From the NCBI GenBank assembly GCA_004154925.1, contig QJNS01000413.1:5164-41126 (forward strand): a stretch of DNA of 35,963 nucleotides. The letters run 5' to 3'. Of this stretch, positions 20,169 to 31,399 are shown piece by piece. The translations under genes were made by a program, and so were the position numbers. The notes under the pieces were generated by a model that was not told where the DNA came from, searched no databases, and worked only from the letters and a program-made list of their open reading frames with translations. Numbering within the stretch: position 1 is the first letter of the stretch; each line of letters opens with the position of its first letter. This DNA comes from Monosporascus cannonballus (taxonomy: Eukaryota; Ascomycota; Sordariomycetes; Xylariales).

Positions 20169-22472
20169 ATGGCGGCGCCCGCGCCCCCCGTTGATCCCGC
20201 GGCACCGGCTGCCGCTGCCGCGGACGCCGATCCCTGGGGCGGCCTCACGACGAGGCGGCTCGAGCCCCTGGACCAGGGTTATCCCGTGACGGGGCCCAGC
20301 CGGCTGTACGCGGCGCTGATCCGCATGCGGGGCCTCGACAACTTCATTCCGCCGAGGCAGGGGACGCCCCAGGACCAGTTCTTGCACGAGTTCCCGGACA
20401 CGATGTGGATAGGGCGGGACTGGGGACTGGGGGGCCAGCAGCAGCAGGGGGAACAGCATCAGCAGCAGCCGGTCGACATCAGGGGCAACGAGGACGCCTG
20501 GCTCGTGCTGCGCGATTCCGAGCCCCGGCGCCGGCTCCTGTGCGACCTGATAGGGGATGTGCGAGCTCGAGAACCCGGGCGACGACTGGGTCCGGGACCG
20601 CGGCCTCCGGCACTACGGGCAAGAGCTCTACACGACCTTCGGCGGCAGCAGGAAGGCGTTCCTGGAACAGACCCTGGAGTGGGCCCAGTCCTGGTTCCAG
20701 GTCCGCGTGTGGCTCCTGCAACACTACGGCAGGGACATCTGGGGCGGACCCTCGCGGGCTACCGCCTTCACCCCGGACCTGGCGGATTGGGCGCTCCATG
20801 CGAACGCTGCTATACACGAACCCGACATCCTCGAGGACGCCCAGTTTGCCCGGGAAAAGGGCTCGGCAACTCCGGGTGAAGACCGTTCTGTTAGGGTTAG
20901 GCAACTCTATCACAACATATATTTCATTGATACGGATTATGCTAGCCGTCTTGGTACGTCATCAGGGAGGAGGGGGATTCGCAGCTAGAAGGACCAAATA
21001 TGCCTCGCACCTAGACTAATACTCTACAGGAGCCCTCGTGACAAACGCCGACGGTAGGGGAACTCCGAATCTGCAGGACATATTCTCCTGGATAATACGC
21101 TTCATCAATCGGTATCACCTTTGGCTGAAGGTAGCGTGCAACGCTACTCGTGGGCTGCCCCCCACGAGGACACAAAATCAGGGCAGAGACTTTGTTCAAG
21201 AGTTCCAACGGGTGCGGTCAACCTATCGGACTGTACTCGCCCTTCTGGAAATCGTCGTAGGGGAAAGAGAGACCATCGGCCGGGTCCAGCTCGCCACATT
21301 CGCCCGGCTACGGACCGCGATTGTGCAGTTGACGACCGAAATACGGACCCATAAAGTACATGCTGTGGCAAAAAACACACCGGAGGGGCATGGACGATTA
21401 CGAGAAATGGGGAAACACAGTCGTGTGCCCCATCGTGAGTTTCCCCAACTTGCAGCCGAACAGAATACCGAAGCTGGAGAACGAGTTGAGAGCTGCATCT
21501 GACTTCACTCAAGGGGACAATAGCGGCGGCGATGATGGATCTGGCGGCGACGATGATTCTGGCGGCGACGGCGAAGGGGGCACTAGACCTGGTATAAGAG
21601 TTCCTACGCCGCCGGCCAACCTCCTGCAAACCCATCCGTAGCCGCGTCTGCCGCTGCGGCTTCTGGGAGTGTTGCCGCAGGAACCAATAGCAGCACAGGA
21701 GGGACCAATAACAAAGGAGGGGCTAATAGAACTATAGGAGGTAATATTGGTGCTAGAGGAGGAAATAATAACAGTGGGGGAGGGACCAATAATACTAGGG
21801 AAGAGACGGGTGGCCGAGGGAGAGGGCGACGCGGTTCAGGGAGAGGAGCTGGGAATGCGGGTGGATCAATAAATGCTAGAGCTGCCGTCGTTATCGACGA
21901 CGGTAGCGACAGAACCACTAGCAGCGGGGGGAGTATAGCTGATGGTGCCGCGGACAGCGACGAGGCCGCCGAAGACGACGACAGGGATTCCGATGGGGTT
22001 CCTAATCCCGATAATAGCTCCGTGGTGTTGTACTCCGAAGTTAGCGATCTCGAAGACCGCCGGAGCGAGTCTGGGGACGGCCAGGAGGAGCTCGGAGACC
22101 CGGACTCCTACGGAATCACCGAGGAGCAGGAGCAAAATATGATGGCCAATACCGACTGTGAGTATATCTCGGAGAGAACCTAGGGGGAAGCGCGTAATGT
22201 GCGGGAAAGTTTGCTAACGGAGCCCCGTAGTTTTTGAGCCGAGTTTCAGGAGGAACATGTGTGAAGGGTGGAAGCTGAACCTGTATATCCAGTCGATCCT
22301 GGCGGAGGCAGAGGCAAATAATACGGGCTTGGGACCCACGGCCCTCTTCGACCCCGATGAGAAACCAACGCCTTTGCTGGAATTTTCGCCAAACAAGCGA
22401 CGGCGGCTAGGACCGAAGTTCCGACCTCATACTGTGTATGCGCCTTTCCAGTTTCTCGCAGAACAGAATTAA
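20169..22472 (+). CDS. Unrecognised multi-exon protein with disrupted frame
   Basis: Start GCCATGGCGGC is in strong context. Two introns are well supported: 20954-21029 (GTACGT...TACAG) and 22158-22230 (GTGAGT...GTAG, branch GCTAAC). The frame changes at about 20551-20556: dropping one G from GGGG joins RRRLLCDLIG to MCELENPGDDW. A second change between 21340 and 21590 is explained either by an intron 21356-21586 (GTACAT...CACTAG) or by two further frameshifts. The protein has an Ala/Pro-rich start, a Gln-rich patch (about 20434-20470), a conserved-looking middle (FGGSRKAFLEQTLEWAQSWF), a Gly/Asn-rich then acidic low-complexity part, and an end with NKRRRLGPKF, a possible nuclear signal. I do not recognise the family. 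The frame breaks mean a sequencing error, an unmodelled intron or a young pseudogene. Confidence 0.5.
20954..21029 (+). other. Intron in the unrecognised gene
   Basis: Donor GTACGT and acceptor CTACAG. CTAGACTAAT just upstream of the acceptor contains a branch-like sequence. Joining gives a continuous frame (ASRLG-ALVTNADG). Confidence 0.7.
22158..22230 (+). other. Last intron in the unrecognised gene
   Basis: 73 bp, GTGAGT...CCGTAG with branch GCTAAC 18-22 bp before the acceptor. Joining gives ANTD-FFEPSFRRN in frame. Confidence 0.75.
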
Positions 22473-22522
22473 CACGAAGACGTAAAGGATCGTGTGGGTT
22501 GGTTGAGGAGGCGAGGGGTGAT

Positions 22523-22652
22523 AAGGGTGAGGGAATGAGTACCCGTGGGTGACCCGTGGGAACACACGCAAAATATAAAAAATAAAATTTTTTTACCCAC
22601 GGGACCCCACGGTCCGTGGGTAAAAGTGCATGGGTGGGTATTCCTCGCTCTA
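22523..22652. mobile_element. 130-bp miniature hAT-like element (MITE)
   Basis: The left end AGGGTGAGGGAAT and the right end ATTCCTCGCTCT are imperfect inverted repeats. The first 32 bp match the right terminus of the outer element at 17493 (read inward) with one mismatch, which places both in one family. Candidate 8-bp flanks GGGGTGAT (22515-22522) and GGGATAAT (22653-22660) agree at six of eight positions; both differences are G-to-A. Inside are an AT-rich centre and an inverted repeat TTTACCCACGG...GGTCCGTGGGTAAA (22592-22624). It carries no gene, so it would be moved by the family's transposase. It sits 50 bp after the stop codon of the preceding gene, probably in its 3' UTR. Confidence 0.75.
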
Positions 22653-22660
22653 GGGATAAT

Positions 22661-25431
22661 GCAGTTGACCAGAAAACGGACATATGCATTATCAAGGGAG
22701 AGAATACAATTTGGGATTGTCGCTTCAAGAACTCAGGAAAGAAGTGGCAGAAAACACGACTTGTTCTGCAGGAAGTGAAGTTATCCCAGAGATGAATGTT
22801 AGGGTTAAGGTTGTTGATGTTGGGAAGAGGAATGACTAGGTGTGGCGGCTTCACAAAACATATATGGGTAAGAGGTGGGTGGCGCCTGCCCCTGACCTCA
22901 GTAACCTAACACATATTTCTTTCTCTTGATGTAGCATTTCTGATCATACAGTATTGGATTATTACCCCGAACTTTATCATGTCAGAACCGTAATTGAATG
23001 TTTAGGCAGTCGAGTCTGGCATTGTTCGTGATCTCATATGACTAACCCATGTGCCCTGAATTTATTCGAGTAGGCCGCGGGTTCGCCCGTTCCCAAATAC
23101 GAGTGAACTTACTGCAAGATGCCTGACGGCCGAAGATGCCATCGAGGTTCCTTCCTTGTTAAATGAGCGCAAGTCTCTCGCCAGTTGACATACGGACGTT
23201 CAACTTCCAAAAACTACTGCGCCGTTCCACTTATCGTTATTTCCTAATCGCCGCTGGTTGCGCCTAGGCATATACCGCACAAACAGGAGCTACCTATGCT
23301 ATTAGCTCTATCCGTCTGTGAGTGTGTAGCCAAAAGTATCCTCGTTCTATCGCCGTTATGCCCTAGATGCTGGGTAGTTATGATAACACTTGTTAATATA
23401 TGATCGAGACGGCATGGTACTAACAGCCTTACCCCTATTCCTGCTGTAAGTCGATCCAACTTGCACAATAGGACCAAGCGAACTAGTTATATCTGGGGTC
23501 AGTTATACGAGTTGGCTTTTCGGAACTACTGCAGCTTAATGGTCCCAGTAATTATCTCTACGGTTTCTTTCCTTTGTTTACTTTGTGTGCTACTTGCTGC
23601 TTTACTCACCAACGCGACCCGTATCTGAACCCCGCCAATCCTGCGCAGAAATACAGTCGAAGATGTAGGTAACAACTTCCAGATATGGAAAGTCCGAATC
23701 GGTGGTTGGTCCTCGCGGACGTCCCAACAGTCTTGTCTCACCCAAAGGAGGGCTGTCCATATTATGGGGTATTTTAGCCATTTGTAAGTGAGTGCTAGAT
23801 CTTCTCGGACACCAGGCAACCTACCCGTCTACCATCCACCGTCAGCTGCCTTCGACCACTTCCGAATGTTACCGAAATTGGTGCTTTGCTACTTCATACC
23901 GTAGTGGGCACTCTCACTTCCAAGTCCCCTTCGCCGGACTAACCTGTAATAGCTCATCGCGTACTGTCAAATATGCCAGCCGAACTAGGGGCCCGCGAAT
24001 GCAGATGCGGATGCCAAAAGACGCACGATGGAGCGTTGTTCCCCAAAGACCCCGGAGAGGGGGAATGGAAGGGCTGCATGTGCTCTGGTCGTACAGCTAA
24101 ATAAAGCCATCGGACTGGACGGAAGAAGACGTCCCAGGGCGAAACGGGCCGTGGAAGTGCAGATTACAACCGTGCCCTTCCGAGAATACAGCAACAGCAA
24201 TCACGGAGCGAGGAACCTTGGGGAAAACAGCGGCCACCGAGCGTGGAAAATGTGCATCACATCCTCTGAACATCATGGTTTCTATTAAAGGGCATTCGTG
24301 AATGACCAACGATTGTGAACCTGGGAGGAGACCAGGGGCTACACCTCGTTATATTGATGAGTATTTCGCTGCGGTCTTCGGTGTAAGTACGAGGGTATAC
24401 CAGCAGGCGCTGCAATCGACGAGGCATGCGTGTATTCACACTGCGGTGCTACCATACCTTATAGTCACTCCTTGCACTGTTTATTATCTTTTCTAGTTTG
24501 AGTGGTTCGGCACTGGGAAGTTAAGACTGCGGTTATAGAGGGTCGGACAGTTCTGGATATTCGGCTTCATGTTTTCCTAGAATGAACGGATGAGCTTCGT
24601 CCGTATCGAATACACTCATTTGTCCCCGAACACTTTATATTGCAGCTCCGGGCGTGCCGCGAAGGTGGCGGAGTAGAATCCATGATCCTTAACCCGGGTC
24701 AGGCCGGCGATTTACAAGGTGTTGGAATGGGTTCTAGAATAGGGGTGAAACGACCCACACATGTGTAATGTGTAATTGCACAAATCTATATAAATATGTA
24801 TATATGCGTAGTCTTCCAACTTTGGGCTTGGAACATAGAAGCGCATTTAAAACGGATTCAAACTACCTATTTTTAACAAATAGTCCTTGGAACTGTGTAC
24901 TTCGTACGCAGGCCTTACGTCGGTATGTCGTCACCAGACAGTCGCTGGAGATGGCGGGGCCAGCTGTGGGGGTAACGGGTTAACGTCAAAGCGGGACTGC
25001 CCGTTTCTGTTTCCTAACTCGGACTGGTTATCTCCGGCGGGGCGCGAAGGCAGAATCGGGGAATTTTATGGGTGAAGGCGAATCTGGACGTCGAAAAGCC
25101 GGCAAGGCCAAAGGACATGAGGCTATATAAACAGCTTGTCGAGGTACGTCCATTGGCCTTTTTTTCGTGGATATTTAACATAGGCTAGCTAGCTTCCAAT
25201 GCAACTTTCTCGAATTCGTCGAGTAAAGTACTGTGTCGTTTGTGCAGCACCTCAGTTATTCTGGCATTTGTGCAAGACACACTCCGGTTCTCGTGGACTC
25301 ATATATCTATCGACGTACGTCCTATGCTGCACCTTGGGGGTATATTCTGCCAGCAACCCATTTCCACCAACCCCACTGGCGCTATCATTCTACTACTTCA
25401 GTAGTTCGTATTTTCCCCGCTCTCATTCCGG
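22661..25431. other. Long intergenic region without a confident gene
   Basis: About 2.8 kb of mixed composition. Open frames are short and on both strands (for example 23526-23819 minus, 23792-24100 plus) and none has recognisable protein character. One small Cys-rich frame is listed separately. The last part is the 3' flank of LSM7, which is on the minus strand. Confidence 0.55.
23973..24104 (+). CDS. Possible 43-residue Cys-rich peptide or exon
   Basis: ATG to TAA, 44 codons. The sequence has a CRCGCQKTH cluster, an acidic Gly/Pro middle and GCMCSGR near the end, giving five Cys in alternating C-x-C spacing. There is no signal peptide, so it is not a typical secreted effector. GGACTAACCTGTAATAG just upstream (23936-23951) resembles a branch site plus acceptor, so it could be an exon of a larger unmodelled or decayed gene. 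No family recognised; it may be chance. Confidence 0.2.
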   Translation: MPAELGARECRCGCQKTHDGALFPKDPGEGEWKGCMCSGRTAK

Positions 25432-26031
25432 CTACTGCGCGAACGGATTCTCAATCTCCTCGCTTCCATCTACCGGGCTGATGACCACTAATAATGTGCC
25501 TCGAGCAACTACGAGGCCCAGGGGTCGGGTTGCCTCTTTACCTTCGTCGTCTGAGCAGGGCTTATGTTAGAGCTTCCTCTTTCTGGAAAAGTGCAAGGGA
25601 GCAAGAAGAGGGGCCACGTACCTCGCATAACCTCTTGCACCTCGTCTAGAACCAAGTTCATAAGCGCATCGTATCCTTTCAGGGTACCGGTAACTATGTA
25701 GCAGGATAACCGTCAGCTTCGTCTACTCCAACTCGTACCATGTATAGACGAGGGCTGCGTTGACCGGTGTGGGGGGACAGGGGTGATCGGCGCAGAGGTT
25801 GGGGTAGAGCAACACACCTTCCCGTCCGCCGTTGAACTTGACTGTGATCCTCTTGTCCATGTACTTAGACAGGTCGAGGATGTTCTCCTTCTTGGGACGT
25901 TCCCGTTCTTGGGGTGCACCGCCCGAGTCAGCTCCGTGAACCCCGCCACCCTTCCCGCCCCGTCCGCCGCGCCCTCCGCGGTGCGGGCCGCTTCCGCCTC
26001 GGCCGCCGCGCTGGTGGGGTCGGTCGGCCAT
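25432..26031 (-). CDS. LSM7: U6 snRNA-associated Sm-like protein LSm7
   Basis: On the minus strand, exons 26031-25818, 25693-25622 and 25550-25432 give 134 residues. LSm7 is a subunit of the LSm2-8 ring, which binds the U6 snRNA 3' end in the nucleus, and of the LSm1-7 ring in cytoplasmic mRNA decay. The first 45 residues are an RGG/Gly-rich tail (RGGRGGKGGG), as in other filamentous fungi. The Sm fold starts at KKENILDLSKYMDKRITVKF (47-66). Sm1 covers GREVTGTLKGYDALMNLVLDEV (69-90), and Sm2 contains VVARGTLLVVISP (109-121) with the conserved Arg-Gly. The end is EEIENPFAQ. Introns are 124 bp (GTGTGT...CATAG, branch GCTGAC) and 71 bp (GTACGT...CTCAG, branch CTAAC). All joins keep the frame and split conserved motifs exactly, so the model is firm. 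Confidence 0.95.
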
Positions 26032-26066
26032 TTTATGTTTTACTGAGACTTATGTTTGGTGTGTCT

Positions 26067-26089
26067 GTGCCCGTGCCCGTGCCCGTGCC
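26067..26089 (+). repeat. GTGCCC hexamer repeat
   Basis: Nearly four tandem units of GTGCCC, 36 bp upstream of the LSM7 start codon (in its 5' leader or promoter). Confidence 0.85.
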
Positions 26090-26446
26090 TATGCGGGTCA
26101 GGGTTATGCGATATGGCCTAAGCCGCGTCGGGCTCTATCGGCTTCTTGCCTATGGCTTCTGGTGCCGCGTGGCCGTAGGAAGAGCGGGCGATCGAGATTC
26201 CTGTCGGTTCGAGACCCTGCGCGGCGCACGGAAGACGAGGTCACTCACTCACTCGCTCTCTCTCGCAAAAGATGGCGGTGAGAGGGCTGAACGAACTAGA
26301 GACGGGGCGACCGGTGAGCAGCTAGGAGAGGGTCTGGAATGTTCGGTTACGCGTAGCGAGGACAAACTAGCAGTGTGTAGCGAGCGCCGGTAGGGAGCAG
26401 TTATTGAGGATTGGGCGTCGAAGGCGTACCGCGTCACAGCGGTTGG

Positions 26447-26463
26447 TTTTTTTTTTTTTTTTT
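26447..26463 (+). repeat. Poly-T run of 17
   Basis: Homopolymer of 17 T about 420 bp upstream of LSM7 (A-tract on its coding strand). Poly(dA:dT) tracts commonly exclude nucleosomes in fungal promoters; a role here is inference. Confidence 0.85.
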
Positions 26464-26955
26464 CCGTCTCTTAACACAAAATTGTCGTGGCCGTGATCCC
26501 CTTCGAAACCGGCCCGGGAAACCCTATGCAATATTGCTGCCGGATACGCCAGGAATTAGCCTCTTCTGGACCACTTGTGATTTCAGGGATCGAAATCGGT
26601 AATCAGAGGATATTTGTCGGAAGCTGTCGGAGTTGGGGGGGGGAGAGGCCGAAATGTGGTGACGTTCCTTTTGGTAGCGATAAACATCGGGGGAACTTTG
26701 CCGAAAGTTCAATTCGGTTTTCGCCTTGGAGAACAATCATGTGAATGGCCAGGAAAGCTGATAATGTGGAGGCTACGAGGCTTGTGCCCTTACGCCGTCG
26801 TGACGGTACAAACCACCCAAGTCAGGTGGGTACATTGGGCGCAAGGCCCGTAAGGCTGTCCGTGCAAAGTAGGTACGTACCAAGGGATGGGCTAGGAGGA
26901 AGGCTTGTGCGGCGTATTTGGGTCTGGTACTGGTATGTAATTGCTTCCGCCTCCG

Positions 26956-27019
26956 ATGCATGATATTATAGGTTAACAAAAGTTCCTATGCATGATATTA
27001 TAGGTTAACAAAAGTTCCT
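26956..27019 (+). repeat. Perfect 32-bp tandem duplication
   Basis: Two identical adjacent copies (26956-26987, 26988-27019) of a unit starting ATGCATGATATTATAGGTTA, followed by a few bases of a third. Identity implies recent slippage or an assembly duplication. Confidence 0.95.
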
Positions 27020-29527
27020 ATGCGTCGTAGGTGCGGTCGAGGAGGGCTGAGAGGGTCTTGGAAGGCGTCGGGGACCCCGTTCTGGAAGTGTTCTTTTAGC
27101 TGCATGTGTATTTATGTACCATAGGGCACGCCGCCACACGTTCACGGAGGGTCCCGCCCATTCGAGACCGTTAGATGCATGCAGCCTTAGGAAATTGCGC
27201 AGAACCCCATGGGAACATTGGATGGAAATCTGATCAGAGTCGCAAAGTACAGGGAGCCCCTTACATGGGTGTTATGAGGGTACAAGTAGGATCGTCCATT
27301 CTATATATCAGCCGCTTCAATATACCTAGCCAAGAGCCTGCTAACAGCGTAGCATCTAAAGGCCCTGGCCCGGATTCTGACACTGCCCAACATAATTCTA
27401 ATAGCGAGAAAGGAGCTTCAGACCTTGGCTGGGCGTAGGACGGGGACAGTCTGCTGGTTTTCGTTGGCTGTTACGCGCGTGGCTGTCGTGTGACAGAGCT
27501 GTAGTCAGCCCTGTGTGAGTTGAAGAGTTATGGTATGGTTATCGGATGGCTACCCAGATATTCCCACGAGACGATGTAACTGCATTACTACTGGGTAGGT
27601 AAGGTTGGATGTACCCAAATGTATATTGGGCATGCGCAACTGCAGTCTTCTGTTCTGGATGCCGCCATGATTTTCCTTCTCTCCCTGCCATTCCCGTCCC
27701 GCCCCTTTTACCTGCCTATCGCACTCCGGTACGGGGGTGCCATCGGGTCTTCCGGGTCTGTCGCTAGAGGTGATCACGACCCCTCGCGTTGGAGAAGCTG
27801 AGGAAAAGAAAGAGAGGAGAGCAATAAGATAAAGCCATATGCATCACAGGACCCCTGGATGTCTCGCCGACTGGCGCGGTCGAATTGGTTCATACATGAT
27901 TTAGCCATGCAGACCTAGACGCCAAGAGGTGCTGAGAGGACGCTCATCGACGATCTCTTTCTGCTTCCGTAATTTTTTGTACTTACGCATGGATCACATA
28001 ATCCAAAGGATGTCGATAGGCCACGTTCGGCAGTCGCCTCATCCCGTCGAAAACACAAATTTCCATTCGAGGTTCTTGCAGTCGGGAGGCCAAATGCGGT
28101 ATATAGCTACAGTAGAAAGAACAAGCAAGAGATTGCCGTTTAGGCACGTGCCGCTTGACTTCGATCGAGTCCGAGATGCCCGATGATTAACTACAACCAA
28201 AAGAAAAACCTAGCCGAAGATCGAACCGAAATTGACGCTGGGGAGGATGAACCCTGCGTGGGGTTAGAATACTGTATATTAATGGGTACTTGATTTATGT
28301 ACTTGGCCAATGCTTCTTCCCCGTCGATATTTCCAGCCTTTGCGTTTGGGGTCATACAATAAACAGCAAGGTCGGATTTCTTCTCTAACTACTCCGTGGG
28401 GGTATAAAATCGTAGAAGGTTCTTTTATTAATTAACTTGAGATCGTTTAATATATAAAAATTAATAAGTAGATAATCAAATACGAGAATAAACCCGCTTA
28501 TATAATCGAATTTTAATGCAACAAAAGCATTAAACCTAACACTTTACGGTACATGGCAGGGATGTTAATCTTCGGTCTGACACTAGTAAAAAACGTGACG
28601 CTAACTTGCTTTTAGTTACCCATTTAAGTAGGTATTTTTGCTTCGTTCTTACATTAGTACCCCCACTGAGCACTTATTTCAACCGAGCATTTACTTCATG
28701 GTATGATTAATTACCTAACCTGCCTAGGTACTATCGCCACTACCCACACGCCTTGCTTTCCAGTGCCTTACCTTTCCATCCCCTACGACACACATATCTT
28801 TCTTTGACCTTGACTGACACTTATACTATTACATACACATATACACTTACAGCAATCATATTGTAAGCAGAGGGGGCTAGCACGAAAGCTAGCAGGTGCG
28901 ACTCTGCGTACTTATATCCGCCCATGGCATTTATTTAGTTCCCTGCCCCACCACCAATCAACCCGTGCCGCCTCTCTGGTTCATAGTCTGTTTTGATATT
29001 CTATCTGCCTTTTAGTTAGGGACTTTGCATCCTCCTCTTCCACGTCTAAAGAACTGGAGAACAGAGTTGCTCTCCTCACCCCGTTATAAGAGTTCTCCTC
29101 ACGTCCCGCGGAAAGCGTCTTGTAGTTCTTAGTTCCGGCGGTAGTAGCGGCGCTATGTCGTTCTCGTGACTCGGGACTCGCCAGCTAAGCCAGCTCGGCG
29201 TCCGCAGCTTCCTGCGGAGTCTGGGATCATTGGACACCGATCAGCTTACGGGGTTTCCTTAAACAACACTAACCTAACACAGAACTACGACTCCTGGAAG
29301 ATTGAGAAGGTCGACTTCCGGATCCCAGAGAACTCCAGCGTTGCTGAACATACGTCCTTGCCGGCTCTTCTTGTTCCCCATACATATGTCGCCATCACGT
29401 TACGTCTACAGAAGCAATCAGTCGGGTCAATTGGGTGTTTTAGAGCCGCAGCGCTCACTGGATATTGGGATAGTAGCACTACAGCTTCCGAGGCGTCGGT
29501 ACATCTCCGTATGTGAGACATGGGACT

Positions 29528-31399
29528 ATGGCGCACAACTCTGACTCAGAACCTCATAAACGAAAGCGAGACATATCCGACGACAATGGAAGTCAGCCAG
29601 GTCACCCTGCTGACCGCATACCGCAGCCTCCTCCACCTCAGTCAGGTACGTTTGTTGTATGCAGAGTGTCCTAGAAGCTTCAATTTAGGGTGCCATGATG
29701 CCCGTGCCTGTTTGTTTATCGTCGATTCATGGTTAATAGACCAATTCTGAAGAACCTGCCGTCTTTTCCATTACACTGACCGCTCGGTATACAAATATCC
29801 CCCAATCGAATGAATATATGCGCCTTTTAGTTCTGTTGCCCCTTTACGTGATAAGGTGCTAGCTGGCGTACTGACAACGGGACAAGGCAACCAAGTACCC
29901 ATAAACTTCCTGTCGAAGGCCCGTTCTACCAAGCTCAGGCTCATCCAGGGCGACCCGGATACATTTTCCGACGTGCTAACACTAATCAACGAGTACGAGG
30001 GTAGGTATGCCCCCGACCCTGGCGGTTCTCATATAAGTCTCCCATTAACTGACAACGGCAAGGCGTTTTGAACCGACATGAAAGCCTCGCTTCGAACCTG
30101 GGTGCGAAACTCACAGGTCCTCGGCTGCTCAAGGCGATGGAAGGCGCCTTCGAGGGTCAGATCACTACCACTCCACCTCAGACCATTTTTAGCCACGATC
30201 CAGTCACATGGCTTGATATTGTGGAGTTCGCCAAGTCGAAGCCCGGCGAGTTTGCTCTCACGGTCACGCCTAGCGGTACGCGATGCTGCCAATTCCCGCT
30301 CAAGGGCGTGCAGGTTGAGATCACCGAGGACGATTGGAGACTGATAGTCTCGGGGGCGCTTGACAGATTTAGGCTCCTGCCTCCTCAGCCACTCGAGGAA
30401 GATGAAACAATGGAATACGCAACACTCGATATTCTCGAGCAGCGCCTCAACATCTTGATTAAGAGAGCCGATGAGGTGGCGCGAAAAGCCCGGCAGTTAA
30501 ACTACCACCTGAGTGGACGAAAAGCGTCGATCAATAGCCGCCGTGCGTCGCAATCGGCCCCTAGCTCGAGCTTTTCAGCAGTCAACCAGGTTCGCCCCCC
30601 GAGTGCCAGCCCCAGCTACGACCTGCATGCAGATTTGCTCCAGCAATTCCTTGCCCCCCCTCCCCCACCATCGTCAGGCCATCGGCTATCCTCGGTCAGC
30701 TCAGTACCGCCAACACCGAGTGCACTAACCCCGGCCGCCTCGACGCCGAGGGTACCAATACAGCAGCAAGTATACATGCCGAGCAACCGCCCATCGCCCG
30801 GAGCACATCCCGAGCCGACGATGCGGGACATGGAGGAAGGGAACCGGGCTTTGGTCACGATTAAAATCGAGAAATTGGCGCGTGGCGATGTTATACAACC
30901 CCCTTGCGACAGATGTCGAAGACTCAAGACGCAGTGCATTAAACACCTTACGGCCTGCCAAGGCTGCACTAAAAAGCACGCCCGCTGCGTCTGGAAGGCG
31001 TTGACGGAGGAGGAGATATCGTGGCTTAAAGGGGAAACCGGAGACGGTGATGACGACGGGGACGATCATCGAGTATTTAGTTCCGGTCTAGCGCCACCCG
31101 GATCTACTACTCCTAGGCGGGAAGTGGACCGAGGCGGAGGAGACGACGGTGGTCTGAGTCGGGTTGGTTCAAGGATAGCGATTGGCCGGCGCGTCGATGA
31201 CATATGGAGGAAGGGGCCGGATGTGGCCTCCTCTTCTCGACACGAATCGATGGACATCGACCCCAGAGACGTTCGGCAAGGTCACGAAGCCGAAGCCGCA
31301 TACAGAGAACAGTCGCGACTGAGTCGCATGGCTTCCGTGGCATCGGCGGCTGCGGATGCCGCCACTCTGGCTGCTCGGGGCACCCCGCGCCAGCCATAG
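29528..31399 (+). CDS. Nuclear protein with internal Zn2Cys6-type cluster
   Basis: Exons 29528-29645, 29863-30000 and 30063-31399 give 530 residues. The start ACTATGGCGC encodes MAHNSDSEPHKRKRD with a KRKR nuclear-signal candidate at 11-14. A conserved block follows: NFLSKARSTKL, LINEYEGVLNRHESLA, LGAKLTGPRLLKAMEGAFEG, VTWLDIVEFAKSKPGEFALT, CQFPLKGVQVEITEDDWRLI. Next come a probable coiled coil (LDILEQRLNILIKRADEVAR), a Pro/Ser-rich linker, and CDRCRRLKTQC...CQGCTKKHARC at 367-394. Its CX2CX6CX6CX2CX6C spacing fits fungal Zn2Cys6 DNA-binding domains, which normally lie near the N terminus. The tail is acidic then Arg/Ala-rich. Intron 2 (62 bp, GTAGGT...CAAG) is solid. Intron 1 (217 bp, GTACGT...GCTAG) is chosen for frame; an acceptor at 29830 does not fit. 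Probably a transcription regulator; target unknown. Confidence 0.85.

Larger units (their letters stand above)
26032..29527. other. Gene-poor region between LSM7 and the Zn2Cys6 gene
   Basis: About 3.5 kb containing the LSM7 promoter side and the 5' region of the next gene. It holds simple repeats (26067, 26447), a 32-bp duplication (26956) and an AT-rich patch around 28425-28530 that may be a decayed repeat fragment. Open frames are short and unconvincing. Close to the next gene, ACTAACCTAACACAG (29268-29282) looks like a branch site and acceptor of a 5' UTR intron. ATGTCGTTCTCGTGA (29155-29169) is a four-codon upstream frame. Confidence 0.5.

Noticed and set aside
20890..20902. TTAGGGTTAGG resembling telomere repeat (also TTAGGGTTAAGG near 22799)
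   Set aside because: Only about two units, inside a coding exon or next to a MITE; not a telomere.
21340..21420. Short 65-bp intron 21356-21420 to explain the frame change
   Set aside because: The resulting phase leads at once to a TGA and does not join the frames.
22246..22854. 202-codon minus-strand open frame
   Set aside because: Crosses the last exon of the plus-strand gene and the whole MITE; no protein character.
26206..26216. GGTTCGAGACC resembling a tRNA T-loop
   Set aside because: Flanking bases do not form the five-pair T stem and no acceptor or anticodon stem can be drawn.
29166..29516. 116-codon open frame upstream of the Zn2Cys6 gene
   Set aside because: No ATG start, random composition, and lies where the 5' UTR and a likely UTR intron acceptor are.
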